From Pseudomonas lini (GTDB taxonomy: Bacteria; Pseudomonadota; Gammaproteobacteria; Pseudomonadales; Pseudomonadaceae), in the NCBI RefSeq assembly GCF_964063345.1, contig NZ_OZ061318.1:3782001-3846000 (forward strand): a stretch of DNA of 64,000 nucleotides. The letters are read 5' to 3'. The notes beneath the pieces are model-generated. The model was given only the letters and a program-made list of their open reading frames with translations. It ran no database searches and had not been told where the DNA came from. Numbering within the stretch: the first letter of the stretch is position 1; each line of letters begins with the position of its first letter. A program made the position numbers and the translations under genes. This document shows, one piece after another, positions 28,805-37,772 of this stretch.

Positions 28805-31072
28805 ATGAGCGACTCCCTTGATCTCAGCCTGGACGGTGTAGAACGCCGGTCACTGGCTGACTTCACCGAAAATGCCTACCTCAACTACTCCATGTACGTG
28901 ATCATGGACCGTGCCTTGCCGCATATCGGCGACGGCCTGAAACCGGTACAGCGGCGCATCATCTATGCGATGAGCGAGTTGGGGCTGGACGCCGATTCCA
29001 AGCACAAGAAATCGGCGCGTACCGTCGGTGACGTGCTCGGTAAGTTCCACCCGCACGGCGATTCGGCGTGCTACGAAGCCATGGTCCTGATGGCCCAGCC
29101 GTTCAGCTACCGCTACACGCTGGTCGACGGTCAGGGTAACTGGGGTGCGCCGGACGATCCCAAGTCCTTCGCCGCCATGCGGTACACCGAAGCGCGGTTG
29201 TCGCGATATTCCGAAGTGCTGCTCAGCGAACTGGGCCAGGGCACCGCGGACTGGGGGCCGAACTTCGACGGCACGCTGGAAGAGCCTTTGGTGTTGCCGG
29301 CCCGTTTGCCGAACATCCTGCTCAACGGCACCACCGGTATCGCCGTGGGCATGGCCACCGACGTACCGCCGCATAACCTGCGCGAAGTCGCGACCGCTTG
29401 CGTGCGCTTGCTGGATGAGCCGAAAGCCACAGTCGAGCAGCTCTGCGAGCACATTCAGGGCCCGGATTACCCGACCGAAGCGGAAATCATCACGCCGCGC
29501 GCCGACCTGCTGAAAATCTACGAAACCGGCAAGGGCTCGGTGCGCATGCGCGCCGTGTACCACATCGAAGACGGCGACATCATCGTCACCGCGCTGCCGC
29601 ATCAGGTTTCGGGCGCCAAGGTGCTGGAACAGATCGCAGCGATGATGCAGGCCAAACCGTCGAAAGCCCCACAGATCGCTGACCTGCGAGACGAATCCGA
29701 CCACGAAAACCCGTGCCGGATCGTGATCATTCCGGGCGCCCGCAAAAACTTTGACCACGACGCGCTGATGCAGCACTTGTTCGCCAGCACCGAGCTGGAG
29801 TCGAGTTATCGGGTCAACATCAACATCATCGGCCTGGACGGCAAACCGCAGTTGAAAAACCTGCGGGCGCTGCTGGTCGAATGGCTGGAATTCCGGGTGC
29901 AGACCGTGCGTCGCCGCCTGCAATTTCGCCTGGACAAGGTTGAGCGTCGCCTGCACCTGTTGGACGGTTTGCTGATCGCCTACCTCAACCTGGATGAAGT
30001 GATCCACATCATCCGTACCGAGGAACACCCGAAAGCCGCACTGATCGAGCGTTTCGCCCTGAGCGAAATCCAGGCCGATTACATCCTCGACACCCGTTTG
30101 CGTCAGTTGGCGCGACTGGAAGAAATGAAGCTGCGTGCCGAGCAGGATGAACTGCTCAAGGAACAAGCCAAGCTGCAAGCCCTGCTGGGCAGCGAAGCCA
30201 AGCTGAAAAAGCTGGTACGCACCGAACTGATCAAGGACGCCGAAACTTACGGTGACGACCGTCGTTCGCCAATCGTCGAGCGTGCAGAAGCCAAGGCCTT
30301 GACCGAGCACGATCTGCTGCCGAACGAGAAAGTGACCGTAGTTCTGTCGGAAAAAGGCTGGGTTCGCTCTGCCAAGGGGCACGAAATCGACGCCACCGGG
30401 CTTTCCTACAAGGCCGGGGATGGCTTCAAGGCCTTGGCGGCCGGTCGCTCCAACCAGTTTGCAGTGTTTATCGATTCCACCGGTCGCAGTTATTCGGTGG
30501 CGGCGCACACGTTACCATCGGCCCGTGGCCAGGGCGAACCGCTGACCGGCCGCCTGACACCGCCGCCAGGGGCGAGTTTTGAATGCGTGCTGATGCCTGA
30601 AGACGATTCGCTGTATGTGATCGCCTCCGACGCCGGTTATGGTTTCGTGGTCAAGGGTGAAGACCTGCAAGCCAAGAACAAGGCGGGCAAGGCGCTGTTG
30701 AGTCTGCCGAACAACGCCAAAGTGATTCTGCCGCGCCCGGTAGCCGATCGTGAGCAGAACTGGCTGGCCTCGGTGACCACCGAAGGTCGCCTGCTGATTT
30801 TCAAAATCAGCGATCTGCCACAATTAGGTAAAGGTAAAGGGAATAAGATCATCGGGATTTCCGGTGAACGTGTTGCCAGTCGCGAAGAATATGTCACGGA
30901 CATTGCCGTTTTGCCGGAGGGTGCCACTTTGGTGCTACAAGCCGGAAAACGTACCTTGTCGCTGAAGGCGGACGACCTCGAACACTACAAAGGTGAGCGT
31001 GGGCGTCGCGGTAACAAACTGCCACGGGGCTTTCAGAGGGTGGATGCGCTGTTCGTCGAAAACCTCAATTAG
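28805..31072 (+). CDS. parC: DNA topoisomerase IV subunit A
   Basis: A 755-aa breakage-rejoining subunit of topoisomerase IV. The catalytic Tyr is in '[16 protein letters not shown]' (about residue 126). The quinolone-resistance region reads '[13 protein letters not shown]', with Ser and Glu at the positions equal to E. coli Ser80 and Glu84, so it is wild type there. The C-terminal beta-pinwheel begins near 500. I chose ATG 28805 ([13 protein letters not shown]). It lies ten bases after the protease gene and is probably the last gene of the run from yqiA or parE. A hairpin at 31082-31118 follows. Confidence 0.97.
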   Translation: MSDSLDLSLDGVERRSLADFTENAYLNYSMYVIMDRALPHIGDGLKPVQRRIIYAMSELGLDADSKHKKSARTVGDVLGKFHPHGDSACYEAMVLMAQPFSYRYTLVDGQGNWGAPDDPKSFAAMRYTEARLSRYSEVLLSELGQGTADWGPNFDGTLEEPLVLPARLPNILLNGTTGIAVGMATDVPPHNLREVATACVRLLDEPKATVEQLCEHIQGPDYPTEAEIITPRADLLKIYETGKGSVRMRAVYHIEDGDIIVTALPHQVSGAKVLEQIAAMMQAKPSKAPQIADLRDESDHENPCRIVIIPGARKNFDHDALMQHLFASTELESSYRVNINIIGLDGKPQLKNLRALLVEWLEFRVQTVRRRLQFRLDKVERRLHLLDGLLIAYLNLDEVIHIIRTEEHPKAALIERFALSEIQADYILDTRLRQLARLEEMKLRAEQDELLKEQAKLQALLGSEAKLKKLVRTELIKDAETYGDDRRSPIVERAEAKALTEHDLLPNEKVTVVLSEKGWVRSAKGHEIDATGLSYKAGDGFKALAAGRSNQFAVFIDSTGRSYSVAAHTLPSARGQGEPLTGRLTPPPGASFECVLMPEDDSLYVIASDAGYGFVVKGEDLQAKNKAGKALLSLPNNAKVILPRPVADREQNWLASVTTEGRLLIFKISDLPQLGKGKGNKIIGISGERVASREEYVTDIAVLPEGATLVLQAGKRTLSLKADDLEHYKGERGRRGNKLPRGFQRVDALFVENLN

Positions 31073-31081
31073 GCGTGCTAG

Positions 31082-31118
31082 AGCGCTCGATCTACGATTT
31101 AACGCGTAGATCGGCGCT
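31082..31118 (+). terminator. Probable terminator of parC
   Basis: AGCGCTCGATCTACG and CGTAGATCGGCGCT form a 14-pair stem with one bulge and an eight-base loop, ten bases after the parC stop. Only three T follow, so it may be moderate in strength. Confidence 0.6.
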
Positions 31119-31248
31119 TTGCCGCTGGAGTCGGAACGCATATTCACGGATGATATGGCCTTTCAAGCGCCGGCGTAGCCGAGCGTTCTTCATATTTTTT
31201 GAGTATTTTCACTGTGGTTAGCCTTGTGGCAGCCACCTGGATGGGACG

Positions 31249-31962
31249 ATGACTGCTCTGCGCCTTCCTTTTATTTTGATGCTCGCCGGCGTTCTTGGCC
31301 TGGCGGGTTGCAGCGTTCACCAACCGGTGTCGCTGTATCAGCTGGACAGCGGAAGTCCGGCTCAGCCTGCGCAAAGCGCGGGCATGGCGGTATTGCTTGG
31401 CCCGGTAACGGTGGCCGACTACCTGCAACGCGAAACCTTGTTGCAGCGCCAGCCCGATGGCAGCCTGCAAGCTTCGGTTGACGGTCGTTGGGCGGGTAGC
31501 CTGTCGTCGGACATTGATCAGCTGTTGCTGCGTCAGGTCGCCGGTCATCTGGACAGCCAGCGCGTTGTCCTGGCACCGGCGACAGTGGGTTTCGCACCGG
31601 ATGTTCAGGTTCTGCTGACGATCACGCGTCTGGACTCGGGTGCATCGCAACCGGCAGTCCTTGATGCGCAATGGCGCCTGATCGACCGTCGTGGTCAGGT
31701 GCGCGATAACCGCATCATTCATCTGCAGGAGCAGCACACTGGCGGGACTGCAGCTCAGGTTCAGGCTCAGGGTGTGTTGCTGCAGCGTCTGGCCGAGCAG
31801 CTGTCGACAGCGCTCAAGCCGCTGGCCAACCAGCCGCCGATCGCCGAAGCGCCTCGCAAACAGGCTGCCAAGCCTGTGGCACCGGCAGCAGAGCCAGAGA
31901 AACAACCGAAAATCCCGATGGCTTCGCCGATTCGCACGGATATGGAAGTGTTCAGGTTCTAA
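31249..31962 (+). CDS. PqiC-like outer-membrane lipoprotein (ABC-type transport auxiliary)
   Basis: A 237-aa lipoprotein. The signal peptide ends in 'GLAGCSVHQP' (lipobox LAGC, Cys21). The mature domain begins 'PVSLYQLDSG', and 'VAVLLGPVTVADYLQRETLLQRQ'-type sequence at residues 45-70 is the PqiC/YmbA (PF03886) pattern. This family acts with MCE-domain lipid-transport systems at the outer membrane. The last 50 residues are rich in Ala, Pro and Lys and are probably disordered. No MCE or ABC partner is encoded next to it in this window. The ATG at 31249 has a weak site 'gggacg'. A strong terminator at 31982 follows. Confidence 0.8.
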   Translation: MTALRLPFILMLAGVLGLAGCSVHQPVSLYQLDSGSPAQPAQSAGMAVLLGPVTVADYLQRETLLQRQPDGSLQASVDGRWAGSLSSDIDQLLLRQVAGHLDSQRVVLAPATVGFAPDVQVLLTITRLDSGASQPAVLDAQWRLIDRRGQVRDNRIIHLQEQHTGGTAAQVQAQGVLLQRLAEQLSTALKPLANQPPIAEAPRKQAAKPVAPAAEPEKQPKIPMASPIRTDMEVFRF

Positions 31963-31981
31963 GCCTGGATGGATGCAAAGC

Positions 31982-32012
31982 AAAGCCCGCCTTGATGCGG
32001 GCTTTGTTGTTT
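31982..32012 (+). terminator. Intrinsic terminator after the PqiC-like gene
   Basis: AAAGCCCGC-CTTGAT-GCGGGCTTT forms a nine-pair stem followed by GTTGTTT. Its right arm and tail (GCGGGCTTTGTTGTTTCTG) are also found in each unit of the tandem array that follows, which suggests the array grew from this or a like terminator. Confidence 0.85.
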
Positions 32013-32023
32013 CTGGTGCGCAC

Positions 32024-32075
32024 CGATCGTTCCCACGCTCTGCGTGGGAATGCCTCCAGGGACGCTCCGCGTTCC
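32024..32075. repeat. 'TTCCCACGCTCTGCGTGGGAATGC' repeat element
   Basis: GTTCCCACGCTCTGCGTGGGAAT is a palindrome followed by GGGACGCTCCGCGTTCC, a second small palindrome. This composite is a known kind of intergenic repeat in Pseudomonas genomes, distinct from the REP families in the rest of the window. Confidence 0.7.
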
Positions 32076-32130
32076 AGCCTCACCTCATACGTCGCCAGTA
32101 CCGGCCTCTTCGCGGGCCAGGGACCAAAAA

Positions 32131-32700
32131 GCCCGCAGACGATCACTCGTTCTGCGGGCTTTGTTGTTTCTGCGGATTGGAGATCTCTAGCGCTGCTGCC
32201 GGCCTCTTCGCGGGCAAGCCCGCTCCCACAGGGATTTCTGTCGTATACAGGTTTTGTATTCGCAGCGGTCAATGTGGGAGCGAGGCTTGCCCGCGATGGG
32301 GCCGGGACAGGCAACAAAAAGCCCGCAGACGATCACTCGTTCTGCGGGCTTTGTTGTTTCTGCGGATTGGAGATCTCTAGCGCTGCTGCCGGCCTCTTCG
32401 CGGGTAAGCCCGCTCCCACAGGGATTTCTGTCGTATACAGGTTTTGTATTCGCAGCGGTCAATGTGGGAGCGAGGCTTGCCCGCGATGGGGCCGGAGCAG
32501 GCAACAAAAAGCCCGCAGACGATCACTCGTTCTGCGGGCTTTGTTGTTTCTGCGGATTGGAGATCTCTAGCGCTGCTGCCGGCCTCTTCGCGGGCAAGCC
32601 CGCTCCCACAGGGATTTCTGTCGTATACAGGTTTTGTATTCGCAGCGGTCAATGTGGGAGCGAGGCTTGCCCGCGATGGGGCCGGGACAGGCAACAAAAA
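32131..32700. repeat. Three 190-bp tandem units, each a terminator plus a REP pair
   Basis: Units at 32131-32320, 32321-32510 and 32511-32700 have a period of exactly 190 bases. I count units 1 and 3 as identical; unit 2 differs at three bases (32407 and two near 32496). Each unit carries a terminator stem (GCCCGCAGA...TCTGCGGGC with flanking A and T runs), then a REP in one orientation (CGCGGGCAAGCCCGCTCCCA) and a REP in the other (TGGGAGCGAGGCTTGCCCGC). A partial, deleted unit lies just upstream (32090-32130) and a changed terminator follows at 32701. Confidence 0.93.
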
Positions 32701-32734
32701 GCCCGCAGACGATCACTCATCCGCGGGCTTCTTT
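32696..32734 (-). terminator. Terminator of ytjB (last, diverged copy of the array stem)
   Basis: Read on the minus strand, GCCCGC and GCGGGC pair around a 16-base loop and are followed by TTTTT. It lies 17 bases after the ytjB stop. The loop sequence differs from the array copies (ATCC for TTCT), so it keeps the stem but has drifted. Confidence 0.7.
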
Positions 32735-32750
32735 ACAGCAGGACTAAGGC

Positions 32751-34280
32751 TTATGCCCGGCGTTCGTGCATCCGCGCCAGTTGCCGTTCCAGCATCGACG
32801 GATAAGGCTCCATCAAGCGCTCTACGCAGCACGCACCCTCAGGGCTTGCGATCGGGCGGATCCGCGCACGCTGGCGAATCAGTGCGTCGTCGCTGATCTT
32901 GCGCTCTACCAGCAGCAGGTTGCGGCTGTGTTGCGACAAGGCCAGTGCATCCTGAGCGGTTTCAGTCAGCAGCAGATCAATCTGGCTCAAGCCGAACAAC
33001 TCGTCACCCAGCGTCAGGCCCAACTGCAATTGCAGGGTGATGCCGCTGTCGGCGACTTCGATCTGCAACTGATGGCCCAAGGCACGCAGCAACTCACCGC
33101 AGCAAATGGCGTTGGTCAGGTAGTCGTCGCCGCTGTCTTCGGTGTGGAACAGCATCAGCGTGCTGCCATCGTTCAGGGTGTGCAGTTCGCTCTGGTAAAG
33201 CGACGCGGCCTGATCGAGGCAATCGCGGTAGCGTTTCAGCAGCTCTTCAAGGCGTGCGCGGGGCAGGCGGCGCAGCTGATCTTGCGCGCCCAGTTGCACG
33301 GCCAGTACTGCGCTGTGCTGCGGCAGGTTCGATGCCTGCGGCTTTACGACTGGTTTCGGTGCGCTATCTGCCGAATCATCACGCAGATCGGCAAACGGAT
33401 CTTCGTCGTCCTCATCGTCTTCGACGGTGCTGACAGTGCGACGCGGCGCAGGCTTGAGGCCGGCGACAGGCTTGGTTTCATCGAAAGCTGGATCGCGCAG
33501 GTTGCGTACTTCGAAGGTCGGCTCGTTGTCGTCAGCGTCTTCGTAATCGCTGTCGTCATATTCCGGTTCCGGCACAGGCTCGGCCGGCTCTGGCGCAAAA
33601 TTGGCGTGCAACTGACGAGCGAGGTCGCCGACCTCATCCTGGCGCTCGGTGGCCGGGGTGTATTCGTCGATATTGCGCAGCCATACCCGCAATTGCATCA
33701 GCGGTGTGGAGATATTGCGTCCCAGACGCAGACTCAAGGCCAGGGACAGCGCCAGCAGAATGGCGCTCAGAATGCCCATGCTTTGCAGGCTGATGGTCAT
33801 CGGCTGCTGGAACTGATCCATGTCCAGGCTGATGCGCAGTTGCCCGGCGGTCACGTCCTGGAAGGTAATCTTGCTTTGGTAAATACCCTCGGCTTCGCCC
33901 AGCAGGCTGTGCTTGGGCCGCTGGCCGGACTCGGCAAGGATGCGGTTGTCCATGCTGTAGATGGCGGCGTGGGCCACCAGCTTGTTTTTGGTCAGGTTAT
34001 TGAGTAGCACGTTCAGGCTGAGGATGTCATTGGACACCAACAGCTCCGTGGCCGAGGTCGCGGTCTGGGTGGTCAGGCTTTCGCCCAGGGCATCCGCCTG
34101 CTCGTGCATGGCCTGCTTGAACTGCAAACCCATCACGCAGGCGTAGATCACCAGGGCCAGAGCGACCAGGATCACGTTATGGCTGGCAATGCGCAATGCG
34201 ATCGGTACACGGCGATGACGCAGTGCCCGGAAGATCAGCAGAAAGAAGTTATCGGTTTTAACTGGCGTGGGCCGGTTCAC
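32751..34280 (-). CDS. AhpA/YtjB family membrane protein (SMP type)
   Basis: A 509-aa protein from GTG 34280 (VNRPTPVKTDNFF), with 'gagctcaa' before it; the ATG at 34343 is nearer the divergent serB promoter and less likely. It has two membrane helices: one near residues 33-50 ('ILVALALVIYACVMGLQF') and one near 165-185, flanking a periplasmic domain. A HAMP-like stretch follows. Next comes a very acidic, probably disordered linker (about 230-310, runs such as 'EPEYDDSDYEDADD' and 'VEDDEDDEDPFADLRDD') and a C-terminal globular domain. E. coli YtjB (SMP) is also next to serB. No function is firmly known. Confidence 0.8.
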   Translation of the reverse strand: MNRPTPVKTDNFFLLIFRALRHRRVPIALRIASHNVILVALALVIYACVMGLQFKQAMHEQADALGESLTTQTATSATELLVSNDILSLNVLLNNLTKNKLVAHAAIYSMDNRILAESGQRPKHSLLGEAEGIYQSKITFQDVTAGQLRISLDMDQFQQPMTISLQSMGILSAILLALSLALSLRLGRNISTPLMQLRVWLRNIDEYTPATERQDEVGDLARQLHANFAPEPAEPVPEPEYDDSDYEDADDNEPTFEVRNLRDPAFDETKPVAGLKPAPRRTVSTVEDDEDDEDPFADLRDDSADSAPKPVVKPQASNLPQHSAVLAVQLGAQDQLRRLPRARLEELLKRYRDCLDQAASLYQSELHTLNDGSTLMLFHTEDSGDDYLTNAICCGELLRALGHQLQIEVADSGITLQLQLGLTLGDELFGLSQIDLLLTETAQDALALSQHSRNLLLVERKISDDALIRQRARIRPIASPEGACCVERLMEPYPSMLERQLARMHERRA

Positions 34281-34414
34281 TTGAGCTCGGCTCTTTGTCC
34301 GTGAAGTTGACGCGCAGTATAGCGACAGGCCATAGGTCGTCAAAGCGCTCGCGGTGCCCGATGGTCACTGAAAATGGGTAGAATGCGGTTTTTTTCCACC
34401 TGCGGGGGTGCGCC

Positions 34415-35629
34415 TTGCGCGAAATCGTCCTGATAAACATCACGGGAGTCGACCGTCCGGGTCTGACTGCAGCCATTACCGGCGTTCTGGCCCAGGGTGG
34501 TGTGAACATTCTCGACATCGGTCAGGCGGTGATCCACGACACCCTGTCGTTCGGCATCCTGGTTGAAATTCCCGATACCGAACAAGGTAACTCGGTGCTC
34601 AAAGACATCCTGTTCAAAGGCTATGAGCTTGAGCAACAGGTGCGTTTCACGCCGGTGTCCGAAGAGGATTACCAGCTGTGGGTCGGCAATCAGGGCAAGA
34701 AACGTCACATCGTCACCCTGTTGACCCGCAAAGTGACCGCCGAGCAATTGCAGCGTGTGAGCTCGATCACCGCCAAATATGGTTTGAATATCGACCATAT
34801 CGATCGCCTGTCCGGGCGCATGCCGCTGGACACTCCGGCCGACAAGGGCAAGGGCTGCATCGAGTTTTCCGTGCGCGGCGAGGCGGCGGATCCGCAAGCG
34901 CTGCGGGCCGAATTCCTCAGCGTCGCTCAAGAATTGAACGTCGACATCGCCTTCCAGGAAGATTCTCTGTTCCGCCGTAACCGCCGTTTGGCGGTATTCG
35001 ACATGGACTCGACGCTGATCGAGGCCGAAGTCATCGACGAACTGGCCAAGGCTGCCGGTGTAGGCGACCAGGTGTCCGCGATCACTGAGCGGGCGATGGC
35101 CGGCGAGCTGGACTTCCGCGCCAGCTTCAAGGAGCGCCTGGCCTTGCTGCAAGGGCTGGACGTCAGCGTACTGGATTCCATCGGCGCCTCATTGCGCTTG
35201 ACCGAAGGCGCCGAAACCCTGTTCGCCGAACTCAAGCGTCTGGGCTACAAGACGGCGATTCTGTCGGGCGGTTTCACCTACTTCGCCAAGCAGCTGCAGG
35301 CCAAACTGGGCATCGACTACGTGTTCGCCAACGAACTGGAAGTGGTCGACGGTAAGGTGACTGGCGTGGCAGTCGAGCCGATTGTCGATGCGCAACGCAA
35401 GGCGGATCTGCTGCGTGAGCTGGCGCATAAGGAAGGTTTGCGTCTGGAGCAGACGATTGCCGTCGGTGACGGTGCCAATGACCTGCCGATGCTGGCGATT
35501 GCCGGTCTGGGTGTGGCGTTCCGCGCCAAGCCGCTGGTCAAGCAATCGGCGAAACAGGCGATTTCCACCCTTGGGCTGGATGGCGTGCTGTATCTGCTGG
35601 GCTTCCGGGATCGCGACGGGCAGCTCTGA
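34415..35629 (+). CDS. serB: Phosphoserine phosphatase
   Basis: A 404-aa enzyme that dephosphorylates phosphoserine, the last step of serine synthesis. The N-terminal half has two ACT-like regions ('EIVLINITGVDRPGLTAAIT' at 3-22 and 'RHIVTLLTRKVTAEQLQRV' near 97-115). The HAD domain shows 'LAVFDMDSTLIEAEVIDELA' (DxDST, about 192-211), 'AILSGGFTYFAKQL' (motif II) and 'VGDGANDLPMLAIAG' (motif III with the metal-binding Asp pair). The start is TTG 34415 with 'ctgcgggggtg' before it. It is divergent from ytjB. The longer, two-ACT form is normal for pseudomonads. Confidence 0.95.
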   Translation: MREIVLINITGVDRPGLTAAITGVLAQGGVNILDIGQAVIHDTLSFGILVEIPDTEQGNSVLKDILFKGYELEQQVRFTPVSEEDYQLWVGNQGKKRHIVTLLTRKVTAEQLQRVSSITAKYGLNIDHIDRLSGRMPLDTPADKGKGCIEFSVRGEAADPQALRAEFLSVAQELNVDIAFQEDSLFRRNRRLAVFDMDSTLIEAEVIDELAKAAGVGDQVSAITERAMAGELDFRASFKERLALLQGLDVSVLDSIGASLRLTEGAETLFAELKRLGYKTAILSGGFTYFAKQLQAKLGIDYVFANELEVVDGKVTGVAVEPIVDAQRKADLLRELAHKEGLRLEQTIAVGDGANDLPMLAIAGLGVAFRAKPLVKQSAKQAISTLGLDGVLYLLGFRDRDGQL

Positions 35630-35655
35630 GTTTCAGGTTGTCTGGGCGGGCCTCT

Positions 35656-35717
35656 TCGCGGGCAAGCCCGCTCCCACAAGGACAGCGCAAACCCTGTGGG
35701 AGCGGGCTTGCCCGCGA
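35656..35717. repeat. REP pair, 'GTGGGAGCGGGCTTGCCCGCGAT' family
   Basis: TCGCGGGCAAGCCCGCTCCC and its reverse complement, with only about 16 bases between the units. Lies between the convergent ends of serB and the PilZ-like gene. Confidence 0.92.
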
Positions 35718-35748
35718 TTGGGCGCGCCGCAGTTTCGTGGGCTCACTC

Positions 35749-37539
35749 TCAAAGCGACTTCCACAACGAATCAAATTCTTCCGCTACCCCGATTCCACCG
35801 CTCCTCGCGGCGTTTTCGTTTCTGGCTGTCTCAAGCGAACGGTAGGCAAACTGATTAAAGCTGTTGGTGCTCGCCACCTGACGCTCCAGCTCGGCCGGGT
35901 GTTCCTCGCCGTTGATATTGATCAGCACCTTGTTGCCTTCCTGGAACGGCAGGCGCGGGGTGAGCAGGGTGGCCGGCAGGTCGATGGCGCTGATGGCGGG
36001 CAGCGACAGTCCGCGCAAGTACTGGCTGTGCTCGTCGCCGGAGCGTATCAGTTGCAGGCCGCAGGGTTCGGCACAAGGCGCGACTTGCTCGATACCCATC
36101 TGCGTGCCGCCGCCCCGCACCTGGCGGATCCAGCGCACCACTGCAATGCTCCAGCCTTGACCGGCAGCATCCTCGATGCCGACCATTTCGCCAGCCTGTA
36201 GCTCGGCGGGCACGGCGCCGGGCCAGGCCAGGCAATAGCCGCCAGGGCTGTGATTGATCACCGGCAGCACATGGGTCGGGAAGTGCTGCTGGCGATCGGA
36301 TGCCTCGTGGCTGTCATCGTTCTGAAGGTGCGGGTATTCGATCTCTTCGTAGGGCAGCAGCGTATCCGCGGTGCCATGAGGAGCGGCGTCGAAGGCGTGG
36401 CGCCATTGGTCTTCGGCGCGACCTGTCGGGTCGGTCGCCGAGAACTGCGCCGGGCGGGCGCCGGGTTTTTTCAATATGTCGTTGAACGAGCGTTGCCCGC
36501 CGAGATAAAAATGCAATGCGCTCATGCCCACGCACAGGGTCAACGTGCCGTGGCCGACGGTGCGCTGGAAACTGCGCTCGGCGGCCTGGCCCCAGGCGGC
36601 ATGCAGGTGTTGCAGCGTGTCCAGGCTCAGACCCGCCGGAACGGGTAGCGGCAATACCTTGTCAGCCGGCTGTTGCAGATGGATTTCGATGGCCGCGACC
36701 AGAGGTTGCGGGTCAATCCCCAGCAAGCGTTCCTGTTGTTCGGCGAGGAATTTGGAGCGGTAACTCGGCCCGGTGTCGAGATCCGGGGCGATGGCAAACA
36801 GCCCGTTGTCCGGTTTGGCCGGTTGCAGCTTGATCCTCTGGCTCCAGGGTTCGAGCACCTCGGCGAGCCGGGCGATCTGGTTCTGGCGCAGTTGATTGCA
36901 GCGTGAAGCACCCAGGAGGAGGGCGACGACGTAGGTTTGCTCGATGCTCAGGCTTTGTGTCTGGCTGGCCAGTTCATCGCGCACGCCCAGATTTTGCAGT
37001 TGGAACTGACAGCCAATCCGGTACAGCTGATGTAACTCGAGCCACAGATTTTCGGGCGCCGGACAATAGAGTTGAGTGGCGCGGATCAATGCGCCGTTCA
37101 GGCAATGGATTGCCCGTTGCAAAGCCTGGGTCAGCAGCGGCGCACGGTCCTTGCTGAAGCGCGGTGCAATGTGGATGACGATTTGCTTGTAGCCGATCGC
37201 CAAGTGGCTCTGCAGCGCCTGGCAAAGGTTGGCGATCTTGCGCGAGCGCTCGTCGAGCACAATCGCCTGATGCAGGAAATGCCGCTCCAGGTGCTTGCAG
37301 ACGTAATACACCTCGGGCCGCAGCAGTTCGAGTAACTGCAGGCGATTGTCGCTGGGTGTAAGGAGTTGGTTGAGTTCGCTCAAGCCTTGATACAACTGGC
37401 GAGCGGTTTCGCCGATGTTGGCTTTGGGCAGGTTGGCGATCCAGCGCTTGAGGTCGCGAGGCGTGGCTTCGCAGAAAGTCAGACGCGACTGCGTCGGGAT
37501 CGGTGCGCGTAGCAGCAGGACAGGATTGGTCTCATTCAT
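35749..37539 (-). CDS. Conserved pseudomonad protein with PilZ-like C-terminus (PA4958-like)
   Basis: A 596-aa soluble protein. The N-terminal two thirds (about residues 1-350) are helical, rich in Leu and Gln, with no motif I can name. The C-terminal part (about 425-560) reads like a beta-barrel domain, ending 'LLTPRLPFQEGNKVLININGEEHPAELERQ', which resembles a PilZ-type domain. The usual c-di-GMP motifs (RxxxR and D/NxSxxG) are not visible, so nucleotide binding is doubtful. PAO1 has a homologue beside fimX and serB (PA4958). In this window no fimX lies between serB and this gene. The start ATG 37539 is followed by 'NETNPVLLLRAP'. Confidence 0.6.
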   Translation of the reverse strand: MNETNPVLLLRAPIPTQSRLTFCEATPRDLKRWIANLPKANIGETARQLYQGLSELNQLLTPSDNRLQLLELLRPEVYYVCKHLERHFLHQAIVLDERSRKIANLCQALQSHLAIGYKQIVIHIAPRFSKDRAPLLTQALQRAIHCLNGALIRATQLYCPAPENLWLELHQLYRIGCQFQLQNLGVRDELASQTQSLSIEQTYVVALLLGASRCNQLRQNQIARLAEVLEPWSQRIKLQPAKPDNGLFAIAPDLDTGPSYRSKFLAEQQERLLGIDPQPLVAAIEIHLQQPADKVLPLPVPAGLSLDTLQHLHAAWGQAAERSFQRTVGHGTLTLCVGMSALHFYLGGQRSFNDILKKPGARPAQFSATDPTGRAEDQWRHAFDAAPHGTADTLLPYEEIEYPHLQNDDSHEASDRQQHFPTHVLPVINHSPGGYCLAWPGAVPAELQAGEMVGIEDAAGQGWSIAVVRWIRQVRGGGTQMGIEQVAPCAEPCGLQLIRSGDEHSQYLRGLSLPAISAIDLPATLLTPRLPFQEGNKVLININGEEHPAELERQVASTNSFNQFAYRSLETARNENAARSGGIGVAEEFDSLWKSL

Positions 37540-37630
37540 GCCGTAGACAAACTCCGACCGGGAAATGGGCAGTGAATGACTTGACTGTAGCAGCTATGAA
37601 CGCTGGAGGGGATGTCGCGACGCTTGTCTG

Positions 37631-37730
37631 TGTAGGAGCTCCCGGAGGCTGCGATCTTTTGATCTTCAACAATTTCAGCCGCGCCGAAAATCAAGATCAA
37701 AAGATCGCAGCCTTCGGCAGCTCCTGCAGG
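37631..37730. repeat. REP pair, 'GTAGGAGCTGCCGAAGGCTGCGATC' family
   Basis: Left arm 37635-37666 (GGAGCTCCCGGAGGCTGCG and on through ATCTTTTGATCTT) pairs with right arm 37693-37724 (AAGATCAAAAGATCGCAGCC and on to AGCTCC). A third, clearly different REP family in this window. Lies between two minus-strand genes. Confidence 0.88.
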
Positions 37731-37772
37731 GGGATGCGCCGCCCGGAAGAAATTCGGAGCGGCGCATCCGGG

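Noticed and set aside
28850..30508. 552-codon frame antisense to parC
   Set aside because: Shadow of parC; composition follows the codon pattern of the sense gene.
32131..32700. Possible CRISPR array
   Set aside because: The period is 190 bases with nearly the whole unit repeated; there are no short repeats with unique spacers and no cas genes.
31992..32896. Overlapping repeated frames giving proteins with repeated 'SLALLPASSRASPLPQG' blocks
   Set aside because: They come from the 190-bp tandem array of terminators and REPs. 190 is not a multiple of three, so the frame shifts from unit to unit; no ribosome sites.
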